Part shown: positions 16,483 to 25,850 of the stretch, one piece after another
Numbering within the stretch: position 1 is the first letter of the stretch
Layout: the number at the start of each line of letters is the position of its first letter
Origin: Propionispora hippei DSM 15287
GTDB lineage: Bacteria; Bacillota; Negativicutes; Propionisporales; Propionisporaceae
Assembly: GCF_900141835.1 (NCBI RefSeq)
Contig: NZ_FQZD01000005.1
Span: 186,001 to 250,000 of the forward strand
DNA length: 64,000 bases
Direction of reading: 5' to 3'
Notes under the pieces: model-generated
Databases searched by the model: none
Told to the model about the DNA's origin: nothing
Seen by the model: the letters and a program-made list of their open reading frames with translations, nothing else
Made by a program: the position numbers and the translations under genes

Positions 16483-17991
16483 ATGAGTTCGACTTTTGGT
16501 ACATATAAAACGGCCTATTCGGGTATGTATACCAGCCAGGCCGGTTTGGGAGCTACCAGCAACAATCTGGCTAATGTAAACACCACTGGCAGTTCACGAA
16601 CGCGGGTGTCGGCTGCCGATAAAGTCACCGCACAGTCCAGCGGTTCGATGGGAACCGGTGCTGATGTGAGTTCTATTACACGGATCAGAGATCAGCTTTT
16701 GGATCAGACCTACCGGGCTCAGAACAGTCAGGCCAGTTATTGGTCGGTGAAAAATGGTAATTTGGAATATATGCAGGAACTAATGAGTGAATTTGGCACA
16801 ACCGACAGTTCGTCGACTGCTTCATCATCAGGTTTGCAGGCAACGATTGAGGGTTTTTTTAACGATTGGTCGGAACTGGCGAAAGATCCTTCCAGTCAAA
16901 GCACCCGGCAAGCGTTGGTGGAGGCGGCCAACTCCCTGGTAAGCAATTTTTCCGAGCTTGATCAGCAGTTGCAACAGCTGCAGCAGGATGCCTGCAACAG
17001 TGTTAAAGACGGTGTGGACAGCTTGAATAATCTGGCTTCAAAAGTGGCTGTGTTGAACGGTCAGATCAGTCAGGCCGAAGTGGGCAACAGTGGCGAAGCT
17101 TCCTATCTGGAAGATCAGCGGGATGAGTTACTGGATCAAATATCCAGCCTGGCTAATATTAGCGTGACAACCGGTACAGACGGTACGGTGCAGGTCAGTA
17201 TTGGCGGCACGGCCTTAGTAGACGGTACAAAGACGCGGACTCTAACGGTGGCCGGTGACGGTTCGATAAGCAGCCCGCTGCAGGTGCAATGGGTTAATAC
17301 GGGAAATAAGGCAGAGATAAGCGGCGGCAGTATCAAGGCTTATCTGGAAGACGCCGAGCAGACCGGCTATAGTGATATAGCTACAGCTACGTTACCTTAT
17401 AGTTACAGTACGGATAACACCAGCTCAATCAGCACTTTGCGGCAGGGTTTAAACAATTTGTTGACGACGGTTGCTACGGAAGTCAATTCGCTGCTTAGCA
17501 GTGGAACTGATCTGGACGGCAACAGCGGCAGCAGTATCGGCGGATTTTTTACCCCTGTTGATTCCGGTAAGGCATTGGGCATTACCAATATCCAGGTTAA
17601 TCCGGCCATTGTCAGTGATACGGATAAAATCGCTATTTCTGCTACAGGGAAAAAGGGGGACGGAACTATCGCCAAGGCTATTTCTAATCTGACTGGCGGT
17701 GATTATTTTTCTTGTAATGGTCTGGCAATGAACAGTACGGAATTTTATGCTGCCTTAACCTCATGGATTGGTACGGCAGGCAGCAATGCCAGCAGTAATT
17801 ACAGTACCCAATCCGCTTTGGTAACGCAGATTGATACCCAGCGTCAGACTGTATCAGGTATTTCGCTTGATGATGAAATGTCGAATATGATTGTTTATCA
17901 AAACGCTTATAACGCCAGCGCCAAAGTATTAAGCACGATTGATGAGTTGGTGGCCGGCCTGATTAGCGATTTAGGCGGCGAATTATCGTAG
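16483..17991 (+). CDS. flgK: FlgK-type hook-associated protein, divergent copy
   Basis: The 502-residue protein has the FlgK architecture: N-terminal hook-rod signature (SNNLANVNTTGSSRTRVSA), a helical DQQLQQLQQDA segment, a middle VGNSGEASYLEDQRDELLDQ region and the C-terminal IVYQNAYNASAKVLSTIDEL. FlgK forms the first junction zone between hook and filament. It differs from the next gene at the signature (GSSRTR in place of GYSRQ). A short gap with a GGGAGTTG ribosome site follows flgE. It may serve as an alternative junction protein or have taken on another hook-region role. Confidence 0.82.
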   Translation: MSSTFGTYKTAYSGMYTSQAGLGATSNNLANVNTTGSSRTRVSAADKVTAQSSGSMGTGADVSSITRIRDQLLDQTYRAQNSQASYWSVKNGNLEYMQELMSEFGTTDSSSTASSSGLQATIEGFFNDWSELAKDPSSQSTRQALVEAANSLVSNFSELDQQLQQLQQDACNSVKDGVDSLNNLASKVAVLNGQISQAEVGNSGEASYLEDQRDELLDQISSLANISVTTGTDGTVQVSIGGTALVDGTKTRTLTVAGDGSISSPLQVQWVNTGNKAEISGGSIKAYLEDAEQTGYSDIATATLPYSYSTDNTSSISTLRQGLNNLLTTVATEVNSLLSSGTDLDGNSGSSIGGFFTPVDSGKALGITNIQVNPAIVSDTDKIAISATGKKGDGTIAKAISNLTGGDYFSCNGLAMNSTEFYAALTSWIGTAGSNASSNYSTQSALVTQIDTQRQTVSGISLDDEMSNMIVYQNAYNASAKVLSTIDELVAGLISDLGGELS

Positions 17992-18006
17992 AAAGGGGGA
18001 GGTCTG

Positions 18007-19560
18007 ATGGCTTCCACATTTATGGGACTTAGTATTGCGGGACGGGGTCTGTCCGCCAGCCAGGTAGGCCTAGCGGTTACTACGAATAATATCAGCAATG
18101 TGAATACAACCGGCTATTCCCGGCAGGTGGTTAATCAAATTGCCGTTGGCCCGGCCGCGGTCTATAGCGGCAATTATGTGGGCGGGGGAACGGATGTTAC
18201 CTCAGTGGACCGGGTGCGCAGTTTCCGGCTGGATCAGAAATACTGGCAGGAAAACAGTTCGCTTAACGAGTGGTCGACCAAGGACAGTACTATTGAGGAA
18301 CTGCAAAATGTACTGGGCACATCGATTGATTCCACCACGGAAGGCTTTGGCGGCACTCTGAACGCCTTCTACTCCGCCTTGAGTGATGTTTCTTCCGATG
18401 CCGGCAGCTCTTCGGCCAGGGCTGAGTTGCGGGAAACCGGCGAGGCGCTTTGCAGTTACTTAAATGATGCGTCAAACCAGCTTACCCAGCTCCGGTCGGA
18501 TATTAACAGCGATATCAATACCTCGGTGAATCAAATCAACACCTATGCCCAACAAATAGCCAATCTTAATCAACGGATCACCATTGCGGCCAATTCAGGC
18601 GCTTCTACGAATGAACTGGAAGATCAACGGGATACCTTGCTTGACAGCTTGTCTGCGTTAACCAGCGTGCAGGTGACACAGGTACAGGCTGGTTCCGGTG
18701 ACAGTTCGTCGGCTTCTTATTCATATACGGTCACGATTGGCGGTGAAACCTTGGTCAATGGCTCCACTGCTCGCCAGTTAGAGACATATGCGATCAATGA
18801 TAGCAGTACGGAGGATGGACTATACGGTATCCGCTGGGCCGATACGGATAACTCTTTCGAGACGGGAAGCAGCGGTTCATTGAAGGCGCAACTGGATTTG
18901 CGCGACGGCACCGGTGAGAATGGTGAGTATAAAGGCATTGTCTATTATCAAAACCAATTGGATGATTTTGCCCGGACCTTTGCCGAGGCATTTAATGAAG
19001 GAATCTATAAAGACGGCAGTACGTCCTCTTATGGTAGCGGTCATGCGTCAGGCTATGGCCTTGATGGTTCGACGGGAGTCCGTTTTTTTTCTTATGATGA
19101 CAATTCGTCTAACGATTTAATGGCCAGCGGAACGGGTACAGCGGCGGTCTATAAAAATATCTCGGCGGCTAATATCTCATTGTCTTCAGACGTTGAGAAC
19201 GATTTAAACAAGATAGCCGCAGCTTCGGCCAGTGGCGAAGAGAGCAATAATGAAAACATTCAGGCTTTGATTAGCATTTGCAACGATTCGGCTATGTTTG
19301 CCAATGGGACGCCGGTGGATGCCTACAATTCGATTATTACGGCTATGGGAACTGCCGGTTCCTACGCTTCGCAGCAAAATACGATTAAAACAGATATTGT
19401 GGACTATGTGGATAAGAGCCGTTCTTCCGTGTCCGGTGTATCTTCCAATGAAGAAACCGCCAACCTGACAAAATACCAGCAGGCATACGAAGCGTCAGCC
19501 AAGAGTGTGTCCACCTGGAGCGATATTTATGAAACGACTATTGATATGGTCAATTCCTGA
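18007..19560 (+). CDS. flgK: Flagellar hook-associated protein 1 FlgK, canonical copy
   Basis: The 517-residue protein matches classical FlgK more closely than its neighbour: ITTNNISNVNTTGYSRQVV-like N-terminus (seen as TNNISNVNTTGYSRQ), DQKYWQENSSL, ELEDQRDTLLDSLSAL and the C-terminal LTKYQQAYEASAKSVSTW. It links hook and filament together with FlgL. AAAGGGGGAGG lies just upstream of the ATG, 15 bases after the first copy. The order flgK-flgL agrees with standard operons, so this is probably the functional HAP1. Confidence 0.9.
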   Translation: MASTFMGLSIAGRGLSASQVGLAVTTNNISNVNTTGYSRQVVNQIAVGPAAVYSGNYVGGGTDVTSVDRVRSFRLDQKYWQENSSLNEWSTKDSTIEELQNVLGTSIDSTTEGFGGTLNAFYSALSDVSSDAGSSSARAELRETGEALCSYLNDASNQLTQLRSDINSDINTSVNQINTYAQQIANLNQRITIAANSGASTNELEDQRDTLLDSLSALTSVQVTQVQAGSGDSSSASYSYTVTIGGETLVNGSTARQLETYAINDSSTEDGLYGIRWADTDNSFETGSSGSLKAQLDLRDGTGENGEYKGIVYYQNQLDDFARTFAEAFNEGIYKDGSTSSYGSGHASGYGLDGSTGVRFFSYDDNSSNDLMASGTGTAAVYKNISAANISLSSDVENDLNKIAAASASGEESNNENIQALISICNDSAMFANGTPVDAYNSIITAMGTAGSYASQQNTIKTDIVDYVDKSRSSVSGVSSNEETANLTKYQQAYEASAKSVSTWSDIYETTIDMVNS

Positions 19561-19593
19561 TGGCTTAAAATCATATGAATAGGGGGGGTTGTT

Positions 19594-20676
19594 ATGCGAA
19601 TAACAAATAATATGATTGTTGCCAACACGATCAAGAATCTGAATAATAGTGCTTCCCGGATGAATGAGGCGGAGGAACGGATTTCCACAGAAAAAAAGAT
19701 TTCGTTGCCGTCCGATGATCCGGTCATTGCTACCCGGGCGATTAAATACCGGAGTTATGTGGATACGGTTGAACAGTACCAGAAAAATACTGATGACGTA
19801 ACCTCGTGGCAGTCAACAACCGATGGAGCGCTAAGTGACTTGAGCGATATCATGGGACAGGTTAGAACTTTGGTGGTGAAAGCCTCTAGCGACACCCTGT
19901 CCGATAGTGATAAGTCGGCTATTAAAGAACAAATCAGTGAACTCCAGAAAAATGCCATTGATGTAATGAATACCAGCTATGGCGGACGGTATATTTTTGG
20001 CGGCTACAGTACAGGAGATGCTCCTTATGCGTTGAAATCGACCAGCTTGACCGACAGTAGCGGCGATAGTATTGACGTAAACCTGGTAACCTTTAAGGGG
20101 AAATATGTGAGCTTGGAGGGCATAGATTCCAGTGCCACCGACAGTTCTATTGAAAGTGCTATCAGTGCCAGCAACGTTTACTCCACGTCTTCCGCTCAAC
20201 CAATTAAAGTCAATGTTGGTTTTGATACGGACGTCACGGTCAATGTAGAAGGGCAGGATGTGGTTGGCGGAGCAGACAGTAATTTATTTAATACGTTCAA
20301 TAAAATTTTATTGGCTTTAAACGGTAATACCAGTTACAAAACAGCTACAGTTGATACGAGCACCAGCCCGGCCACGACTACGGTTTCAACTAGCAGCATC
20401 AGTGATATGAGTGATCTGCTGACCGATGTTGATGCGGATATAACCCGGATTTCCACGGCCCAGTCGACTCTGGGGGCCAGTATGAAAAACGTCAGCATGA
20501 TTTCCGACCGGCTGGATAATGCCTACACTACCTACACGACATTGATGAGCAACAATGAGGATGTGGATATTAGCAAGGCCACGATTGAGTCGTCCAGTGC
20601 GGAAGCGGTTTATAACGCGGCTTTAGCCGTCGGCGCCAAGGCGATTAGCAAAACTTTGGTTGATTACCTGGCGTAG
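19594..20676 (+). CDS. flgL: Flagellar hook-associated protein 3 FlgL
   Basis: The 360-residue filament-side junction protein has a flagellin-like N-terminal helix (MRITNNMIVANTIKNLNNS), the LPSDDPVIATRAIKYRS segment, YGGRYIFGGYSTGDAPY in the middle and a coiled C-terminal region. A run of G (AGGGGGGG) precedes the ATG by five bases. It assembles between FlgK and the filament. Confidence 0.92.
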   Translation: MRITNNMIVANTIKNLNNSASRMNEAEERISTEKKISLPSDDPVIATRAIKYRSYVDTVEQYQKNTDDVTSWQSTTDGALSDLSDIMGQVRTLVVKASSDTLSDSDKSAIKEQISELQKNAIDVMNTSYGGRYIFGGYSTGDAPYALKSTSLTDSSGDSIDVNLVTFKGKYVSLEGIDSSATDSSIESAISASNVYSTSSAQPIKVNVGFDTDVTVNVEGQDVVGGADSNLFNTFNKILLALNGNTSYKTATVDTSTSPATTTVSTSSISDMSDLLTDVDADITRISTAQSTLGASMKNVSMISDRLDNAYTTYTTLMSNNEDVDISKATIESSSAEAVYNAALAVGAKAISKTLVDYLA

Positions 20677-20710
20677 TGTTGTTTGAATTTTTTACAAGGG
20701 AGGGGTCAAG

Positions 20711-22621
20711 GTGTCAAGTTCAAGCAGCAGCATTAATATGAGCACGGTCAACGGGACAACCCGGGTAACTGGCCTATCGTCGGGCATTGATGTCGATTCC
20801 ATTGTAACGCAATTGGTAACGGCGGAAAAAGAAAAGAGCCTGTATAAGATGCAGAAGAAAGAGCAATTGGCCGAATGGAAGCAGGAGGATTACCGGACGA
20901 TTACTTCCGACATTCAGGATTTTGCCGATAAATATTTTAACGTTACCTCTTCGAGCAGTTTGTTGAGTACGAAAAATTTTAACCAATATACGGTGACCAG
21001 CAGCAGCAGTGCTGTGACCGCCAGTTATACCAGCGAAGCCAGTGCCGGCACGCATACGGTGACCGTCAGCCAATTGGCGACGAAGGAAACCATGCAGAGC
21101 ACTGCTAGCCTTTCGAAGGATGTACAGGGTGATTCGGCCGTTAATTTTTCCAGTTTAAGTGGAAAAAGCATTTCGCTTGCTGTCGACGGGACTTCCTATG
21201 GTGTGGATTTGTCCAATGTAACCGATCTAAATTCTCTGCAGGATGCCGTAGATAGTGCGGTGGGGAGTGGCAAAATCACGGTCAGTGAGAATAGCTCCAA
21301 TATATTGAGTTTTACCGCTGCTGACAGCGGTGTGCAAAAGATTGCGATTAGCGCACCCGGTTCTGGAACCAGCGGTTTGTCTTCCCTGGGCTTCGGCAGC
21401 AGCGCCATCCTGTCCAACCGTTTAACGACAACCAGTACTCTGGGCGATATTGCTAACCAGCTAAATTCGGAGTTGACCTTTAATTCTGACGGTGAAATTG
21501 AATTAACCATTAATGGGACATCCTTTTCTTTTGATAAGGACACAACCTTAAAGGAAATGATGAGTGAAATCAACTCCAGTGATTGCGGGGCTACCATAGC
21601 CTACAATGATACATCAGACAAGCTGGTGCTAACCGCCTCTTCGACCGGTGCCGGTAACAAATTATCGGTTACTGAAGGGGATGGCAGTAACTTTATCAGT
21701 ACCTTCCTGGGCAGCACCACCGCCGGGTTGGATGCCAAGGTAACGGTTGACGGGCAGTTGATGACCCGCAGTTCCAATACGATTACCGAGGCTGGTGTCA
21801 CCTATACTTTTAACAGCACTACGTCAAGCGGCGACAGTGCCACTGTCAGCCTAACCCAAAATGTAGATGGCATCTATGATCTGATCAATAATTTTGTTAC
21901 CGACTATAACAGTCTGATTGACACGATTAACGGCAAGCTGCAGGAAGACTATGATTCGGACTATCCGCCGCTGACTGATGATGATAAAACAAATATGTCG
22001 GAAACGCAGATTAGCACCTATGAAGCGAAGGCAAAGGTCGGCATGCTGCAAGGAGATTCCACCTTAAGCAGCTTTTTGAGCGAGTTGCGTTCCACCTTCC
22101 TGGATTCGACTTCCGGGCTGTCTTCGAACATCTTCGACATCGGACTGGATACCAGTGATGATTACAATGACAAGGGAAAACTGACAATTAATGAAGATAC
22201 ATTAAAAGAAGCCATCCAGGATAATCCGGAAACGGTGATGAACATTTTTACCAAGCAATCGACCAGTTATTCCGGTACTACTTCCGAGAGAACATTAAGT
22301 TCTGCCGCTTTAGCAACCCGGTATAAAGAAGAAGGGGTCGCCTATCGGTTTTATGATGTAATCGCCAAGTATACCTCCACGATTCGGGATAGTGGAGGTA
22401 ATAAGGGACTTTTGCTGCAAATGGCCGGTGTCAGCGGTGACGCTTCCAATTCGGATAATCAGCTTACCGATCAGATTTCCGATTATGAGGATAAAATATC
22501 CAAGGAGAAGGACCGTCTCAGCACCTATTCAGACAAGCTGTATACGAAATACAGCAACCTGGAGACCTATATTAATCAGATGAACGAGCAATTGTCCTCC
22601 TTATCGTCCATGTCGTCGTAA
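20711..22621 (+). CDS. fliD: Flagellar filament cap protein FliD
   Basis: The 636-residue HAP2 folds flagellin at the filament tip. It shows the N-terminal domain with VTGLSSGIDVDSIVTQLVTAEK (seen as GLSSGIDVDSIV), two beta-rich central domains and the FliD C-terminal domain with a long coiled coil (DYEDKISKEKDRLSTYSDKL) ending YINQMNEQLSSL. Translation starts at GTG 20711 with GGGAGGGG upstream. It is somewhat longer than typical because of extra Ser/Thr-rich loops. Confidence 0.92.
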   Translation: MSSSSSSINMSTVNGTTRVTGLSSGIDVDSIVTQLVTAEKEKSLYKMQKKEQLAEWKQEDYRTITSDIQDFADKYFNVTSSSSLLSTKNFNQYTVTSSSSAVTASYTSEASAGTHTVTVSQLATKETMQSTASLSKDVQGDSAVNFSSLSGKSISLAVDGTSYGVDLSNVTDLNSLQDAVDSAVGSGKITVSENSSNILSFTAADSGVQKIAISAPGSGTSGLSSLGFGSSAILSNRLTTTSTLGDIANQLNSELTFNSDGEIELTINGTSFSFDKDTTLKEMMSEINSSDCGATIAYNDTSDKLVLTASSTGAGNKLSVTEGDGSNFISTFLGSTTAGLDAKVTVDGQLMTRSSNTITEAGVTYTFNSTTSSGDSATVSLTQNVDGIYDLINNFVTDYNSLIDTINGKLQEDYDSDYPPLTDDDKTNMSETQISTYEAKAKVGMLQGDSTLSSFLSELRSTFLDSTSGLSSNIFDIGLDTSDDYNDKGKLTINEDTLKEAIQDNPETVMNIFTKQSTSYSGTTSERTLSSAALATRYKEEGVAYRFYDVIAKYTSTIRDSGGNKGLLLQMAGVSGDASNSDNQLTDQISDYEDKISKEKDRLSTYSDKLYTKYSNLETYINQMNEQLSSLSSMSS

Positions 22622-22640
22622 TGGGGGAGGTTAAAATCGG

Positions 22641-23054
22641 ATGGACCAGGAGATTATCAGTTTATTAACAAGAAAGCTGGACATACTTGATCAGATTGCC
22701 GATAATACCGAGAGGCAGGGGCGTTTCATCAAAAAGCAGCAAATGACCGGCTTACGGCGCCTGCTTAGAGAGCGGGAGACTTTGATTAAGGAACTGGGCG
22801 ATATTGTGGAAATATTGCGGGAAAAATCAATTCCGGCCGGTGACTGTGAGGTCCATTCCTTGCAAAAAAATATTAAAGGACGGCATGCTGAAATTTTAGC
22901 TGCCTGTCGGCAGGTGCTGCAAAGTGCCCAGTCGCTTAAAGGGGAGATCTTTTCCCAGCTACATAGCACCCGTACCTCGTATCGGCTTAATTCGCAGTAT
23001 ATTTACCAGTGGGAACGTCCAGTATCGCGCGCCCGCATTAATGCGAAGGTATAG
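22641..23054 (+). CDS. FlgN/FliT-like flagellar export chaperone (putative)
   Basis: The 137-residue all-helical, highly charged protein directly follows fliD by 19 bases with GGGGGAGG in front. Residues 5-80 form an amphipathic helix pair with many Arg/Lys/Glu (RRLLRERETLIKELGDIVEILR in part: RETLIKELGDIVEILR). Size, composition and position between fliD and the operon terminator suit a FlgN- or FliT-type chaperone that keeps hook-associated proteins export-ready. Sequence similarity alone is weak, so the name rests mainly on context. Confidence 0.6.
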   Translation: MDQEIISLLTRKLDILDQIADNTERQGRFIKKQQMTGLRRLLRERETLIKELGDIVEILREKSIPAGDCEVHSLQKNIKGRHAEILAACRQVLQSAQSLKGEIFSQLHSTRTSYRLNSQYIYQWERPVSRARINAKV

Positions 23055-23069
23055 AGTCTTTCCATAGAT

Positions 23070-23120
23070 AAAAGTAACGGCTATTGCGTCTTGCCATGAC
23101 GCAATAGCCGTTACTTTTAA
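23070..23120 (+). terminator. Terminator of the hook/filament operon
   Basis: A perfect 21-bp stem (arms 23070-23090 and 23098-23118, loop TTGCCAT) ends in TTTT and closes the operon that starts at flgD. Confidence 0.85.
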
Positions 23121-23220
23121 TCGCTAACTCCAAAGCGAAGCTAAAAGTCTCATCTTTTACAATCCTCCGATTACGTGGGATTGGGGCCGGCAGGAGAGAA
23201 ATCATGTAGCCCGGGCAAGT

Positions 23221-23265
23221 AAAAAAAGAAAAGCAGGCAACGATCGGTGATCGTTCTGCTTTTCT
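23221..23265 (-). terminator. Flagellin terminator
   Basis: Read on the minus strand, AGAAAAGCAG pairs with CTGCTTTTCT around an inner AACGATC/GATCGTT stem, followed by seven U. Confidence 0.85.
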
Positions 23266-23290
23266 GATCAATAATTACCGGAGCAGCCAA

Positions 23291-24616
23291 TTAGGATTGC
23301 AGCAGTGTCAATACCGACTGCGGTCGGGAGTTGGCTTTGGCCAGCATGGCGGTTGCCGCCTGAGTCAGTGTGCTCAGCTTGGTGTAATTGGCCATTTCCG
23401 AAGCCATGTCGGTATCGCGGATCAGCGAATTGGCAGAGGTTAAGTTTTCGCTGGACGTCGACAGGTTGTCCGTAGTGGAGCTTAAGCGATTGACCACAGC
23501 TCCTAATTTAGCCCGTTCGGCTGTAACCGTGGCTACAGCCGTATCAATTGTTTTGATTGCCGTGTTGGCTGCAGCTTGTGTGTCAACCTGAATGCCCTGA
23601 ACGCCAAGCGAGGTGGCGTCCATATTACCAATATTAATCTTAATATCCTGACCGGTATTGGCACCAATTAAGATGGTCGCGGTACCGTCAACCGATTTAT
23701 CCTTGGCGGCAACGGTTTGGGTGAAGGAGGACAATGCATCGGTAGCGGCTGTATTATCAGTGTAGGAAGTGGTTGTATTGCCATTGGAGTCTGTAGAGGT
23801 TGTCTTGCTTTGGACAGTGATAGAAAGGCCGTAAATGGCATTAGAACTACCTGTCGTTGCTGCTGTGACTTGCAATGAACCTGTGGAAGATACAGTAAGA
23901 CCAAGGTCACTGGAAACATTTCCTTCCGCTACTCCGTTTTTGTTGTAAACACTGGCAGCGGTTAAGCCGGATAGTGCCGTAGTAGTAGCGGCCGTTAAAG
24001 TTGACGTACGGAACTGGCCGTCTTTCATATAACTAATAGTGATTTTATCGCCCGACTTAATACCTAATGAATTACCGGCAGTGTCAGTTAAGCTGCTAAG
24101 AGTAGCGCTTGTAGCGCTTAGTGTACTACCGGCCGTAAGAATAGAAGAGTTTGATAAAACATTTGCTGTAGCGGAATTTTGTCCTGCACTTAAATTACCG
24201 TTCAATAGTTTCTTGGTATTGAATTCGGTAGTATTGGCGATATTGTTGATTTCAGTGGTTAGGGCATCCACTTCGTCCTGAATGTTGGAGCGGTCGCTGT
24301 CGGTATTTGTGTCGCTGGCCGACTGTACTGCCAGTTCGCGCATCCGCTCCAGAATGCTGTTGGTTTCTTCCAATGCGCCGTCGGCTGTTTGCACCATTGA
24401 CGAAGCATTTTGCGCATTATCGCTGGCTTGGTTCAAGCCGTTGATCTGATTGATCATCTTTTTGGAGATGGCCAGACCGGCGGCGTCATCCGACGAAGAG
24501 TTGATCTTGTAGCCGGAAGACAGTTTTTCCAATGAACTGTTCATTTGGTTAGTATTGCGGTTCAATTGATTCCAGGTGTTTAAAGCCGATAAGTTAGTGT
24601 TGATAACCATTCCCAT
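23291..24616 (-). CDS. hag: Flagellin
   Basis: The 441-residue filament subunit has conserved terminal helices (N-terminal INTNLSALNTWNQLNRN, KLSSGYKINSSSDDAAGLAIS; C-terminal DTDMASEMANYTKLSTLTQA ending SVLTLLQS) and a variable Ser/Thr-rich centre at about 150-330 that forms the surface domain. AAGGAGG precedes the ATG at 24616; a second in-frame ATG follows two codons later. It is transcribed towards the hook operon and separated from it by two terminators. The shared 32-bp element lies about 140 bases upstream. Confidence 0.94.
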   Translation of the reverse strand: MGMVINTNLSALNTWNQLNRNTNQMNSSLEKLSSGYKINSSSDDAAGLAISKKMINQINGLNQASDNAQNASSMVQTADGALEETNSILERMRELAVQSASDTNTDSDRSNIQDEVDALTTEINNIANTTEFNTKKLLNGNLSAGQNSATANVLSNSSILTAGSTLSATSATLSSLTDTAGNSLGIKSGDKITISYMKDGQFRTSTLTAATTTALSGLTAASVYNKNGVAEGNVSSDLGLTVSSTGSLQVTAATTGSSNAIYGLSITVQSKTTSTDSNGNTTTSYTDNTAATDALSSFTQTVAAKDKSVDGTATILIGANTGQDIKINIGNMDATSLGVQGIQVDTQAAANTAIKTIDTAVATVTAERAKLGAVVNRLSSTTDNLSTSSENLTSANSLIRDTDMASEMANYTKLSTLTQAATAMLAKANSRPQSVLTLLQS

Positions 24617-24754
24617 GATAAAATTCCTCCTTGATTTTTAAAATTGAGCATCCTTGCCCATTTTTAGTGTCGGTCCATAAGTTTATTCCTTATTTTCCGG
24701 CAGGTTAACATGCTGAAGTGCTTGAGAAGCCTCCTTTCTGTTAATCTATTTATG

Positions 24755-24786
24755 TTTTCGCAAAGAATTATTTAGTTTTTATTTAG
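24755..24786 (-). promoter_or_regulatory. 32-bp upstream element of flagellin, shared with the flgD region
   Basis: On the minus strand it starts CTAAATAAAAACTAAATAAT and ends TCTTTGCGAAAA. It differs from the flgD copy at three positions. Confidence 0.55.
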
Positions 24787-24813
24787 TTTTTGAAATTTAA
24801 GATAATTATTTTA

Positions 24814-24847
24814 TAAAAAATGCAGGCAGCTTTTGTAAGCTGCCTGC
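24814..24847 (-). terminator. Terminator of the downstream OmpR-type regulator gene
   Basis: On the minus strand GCAGGCAGCTT pairs with AAGCTGCCTGC around a 4-base loop, followed by an A and six U. Confidence 0.85.
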
Positions 24848-24867
24848 GGAAAGCGTTGAAAAAGAGA

Positions 24868-25554
24868 TTATTGAGCGGCTTTTGCCGTAGCGGAACTGTT
24901 TTGTAGGTAATAACCGATGCCGCGTACTGTTTTTATATCAGGTAAATCTAATTTTTTGCGCAGATAGTGAATATAAAGATTAATGGTTTCCATGCCGGTA
25001 TCGGAATTATAGCCCCAAATTTTTTGCATAATCCGTTCTTTTGTGACTACTTGGCCGGAATTGCGAATTAAGAGTTCGAGCAATTGGGATTCTTTTACAG
25101 TCAAATGAATCTTTTCGTTGTTCTTGATGACTTGCCCACGGACAGAATCGAAAATTAAATTGCCGATGACCAGAGTGCTTTTGACCAGGTCTTTGCTTTT
25201 GCGGCGCGTCAATGCTTTCAGCCTTGCTACCAGTTCTACCGCAAAGAACGGTTTGACCAGATAATCGTCGGCACCGGCATTGAGACCTTGGGCCCGGTCC
25301 TCAGGGGAGCTTTTGGCCGTCAGAAAGAGCACCGGCGTATCATAGCCAAGCTCACGAAACTCTTTTAACAGAGCTAAGCCATCCTGCTGGGGCAACATGC
25401 GATCCAAAATAATTACATCATAAATTCCGGTACAAGCCATGTCTAACCCTTTTTCTCCGTCCTCGGCGGTATCGACAATAAAGTTGTTTTTCTTTAATAA
25501 ATGGGATAGTGCTTCGCTCAATTTTACTTCATCTTCTACTAATAATAAACGCAT
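24868..25554 (-). CDS. OmpR-family response regulator, paralog without adjacent own kinase
   Basis: The 228-residue regulator has E7-D8-E9 acidic residues, phosphoacceptor D51 (ILDRMLP), the KPFF loop and a winged helix with RTVRGIGYYL written here as TVRGIGYYL. ATG 25554 is preferred; AAAGGA lies about nine bases upstream. Its receiver is about two-thirds identical to the regulator at 27094-27783. A terminator after the kinase gene separates it from that operon, so it is transcribed on its own and may be phosphorylated by the neighbouring kinase or another one. Confidence 0.9.
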   Translation of the reverse strand: MRLLLVEDEVKLSEALSHLLKKNNFIVDTAEDGEKGLDMACTGIYDVIILDRMLPQQDGLALLKEFRELGYDTPVLFLTAKSSPEDRAQGLNAGADDYLVKPFFAVELVARLKALTRRKSKDLVKSTLVIGNLIFDSVRGQVIKNNEKIHLTVKESQLLELLIRNSGQVVTKERIMQKIWGYNSDTGMETINLYIHYLRKKLDLPDIKTVRGIGYYLQNSSATAKAAQ

Positions 25555-25749
25555 ATGAAACATCCTTTGCAAGCACAGCCTTGTGAAGTTTTCCCCTCCC
25601 TGGGTTTCTAGTATTATTTTCCTATATGAATCTTTGTTTTTCGTTTAGAAACTACAGATATTGTCAAAAAACATTAAAATATAATACCTTTTTAAGGTAA
25701 AAGCTTCATCCACTACCTAAATATTTTATTGTTAAAAAGGCAGAAGGCG

Positions 25750-25793
25750 AAAAAAGAAGCCGGTGCAGGATTTTCTGTCTATCCTGTACCGGC
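25750..25793 (-). terminator. Terminator of the regulator-kinase operon
   Basis: On the minus strand GCCGGTACAGGAT pairs with ATCCTGCACCGGC (one mismatch), followed by TTCTTTTTTC. Confidence 0.8.
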
Positions 25794-25850
25794 TACACCC
25801 TAAAAGATCACAGCCGTATATGTATCAAATTAACTCTGATTGTTTTATTG

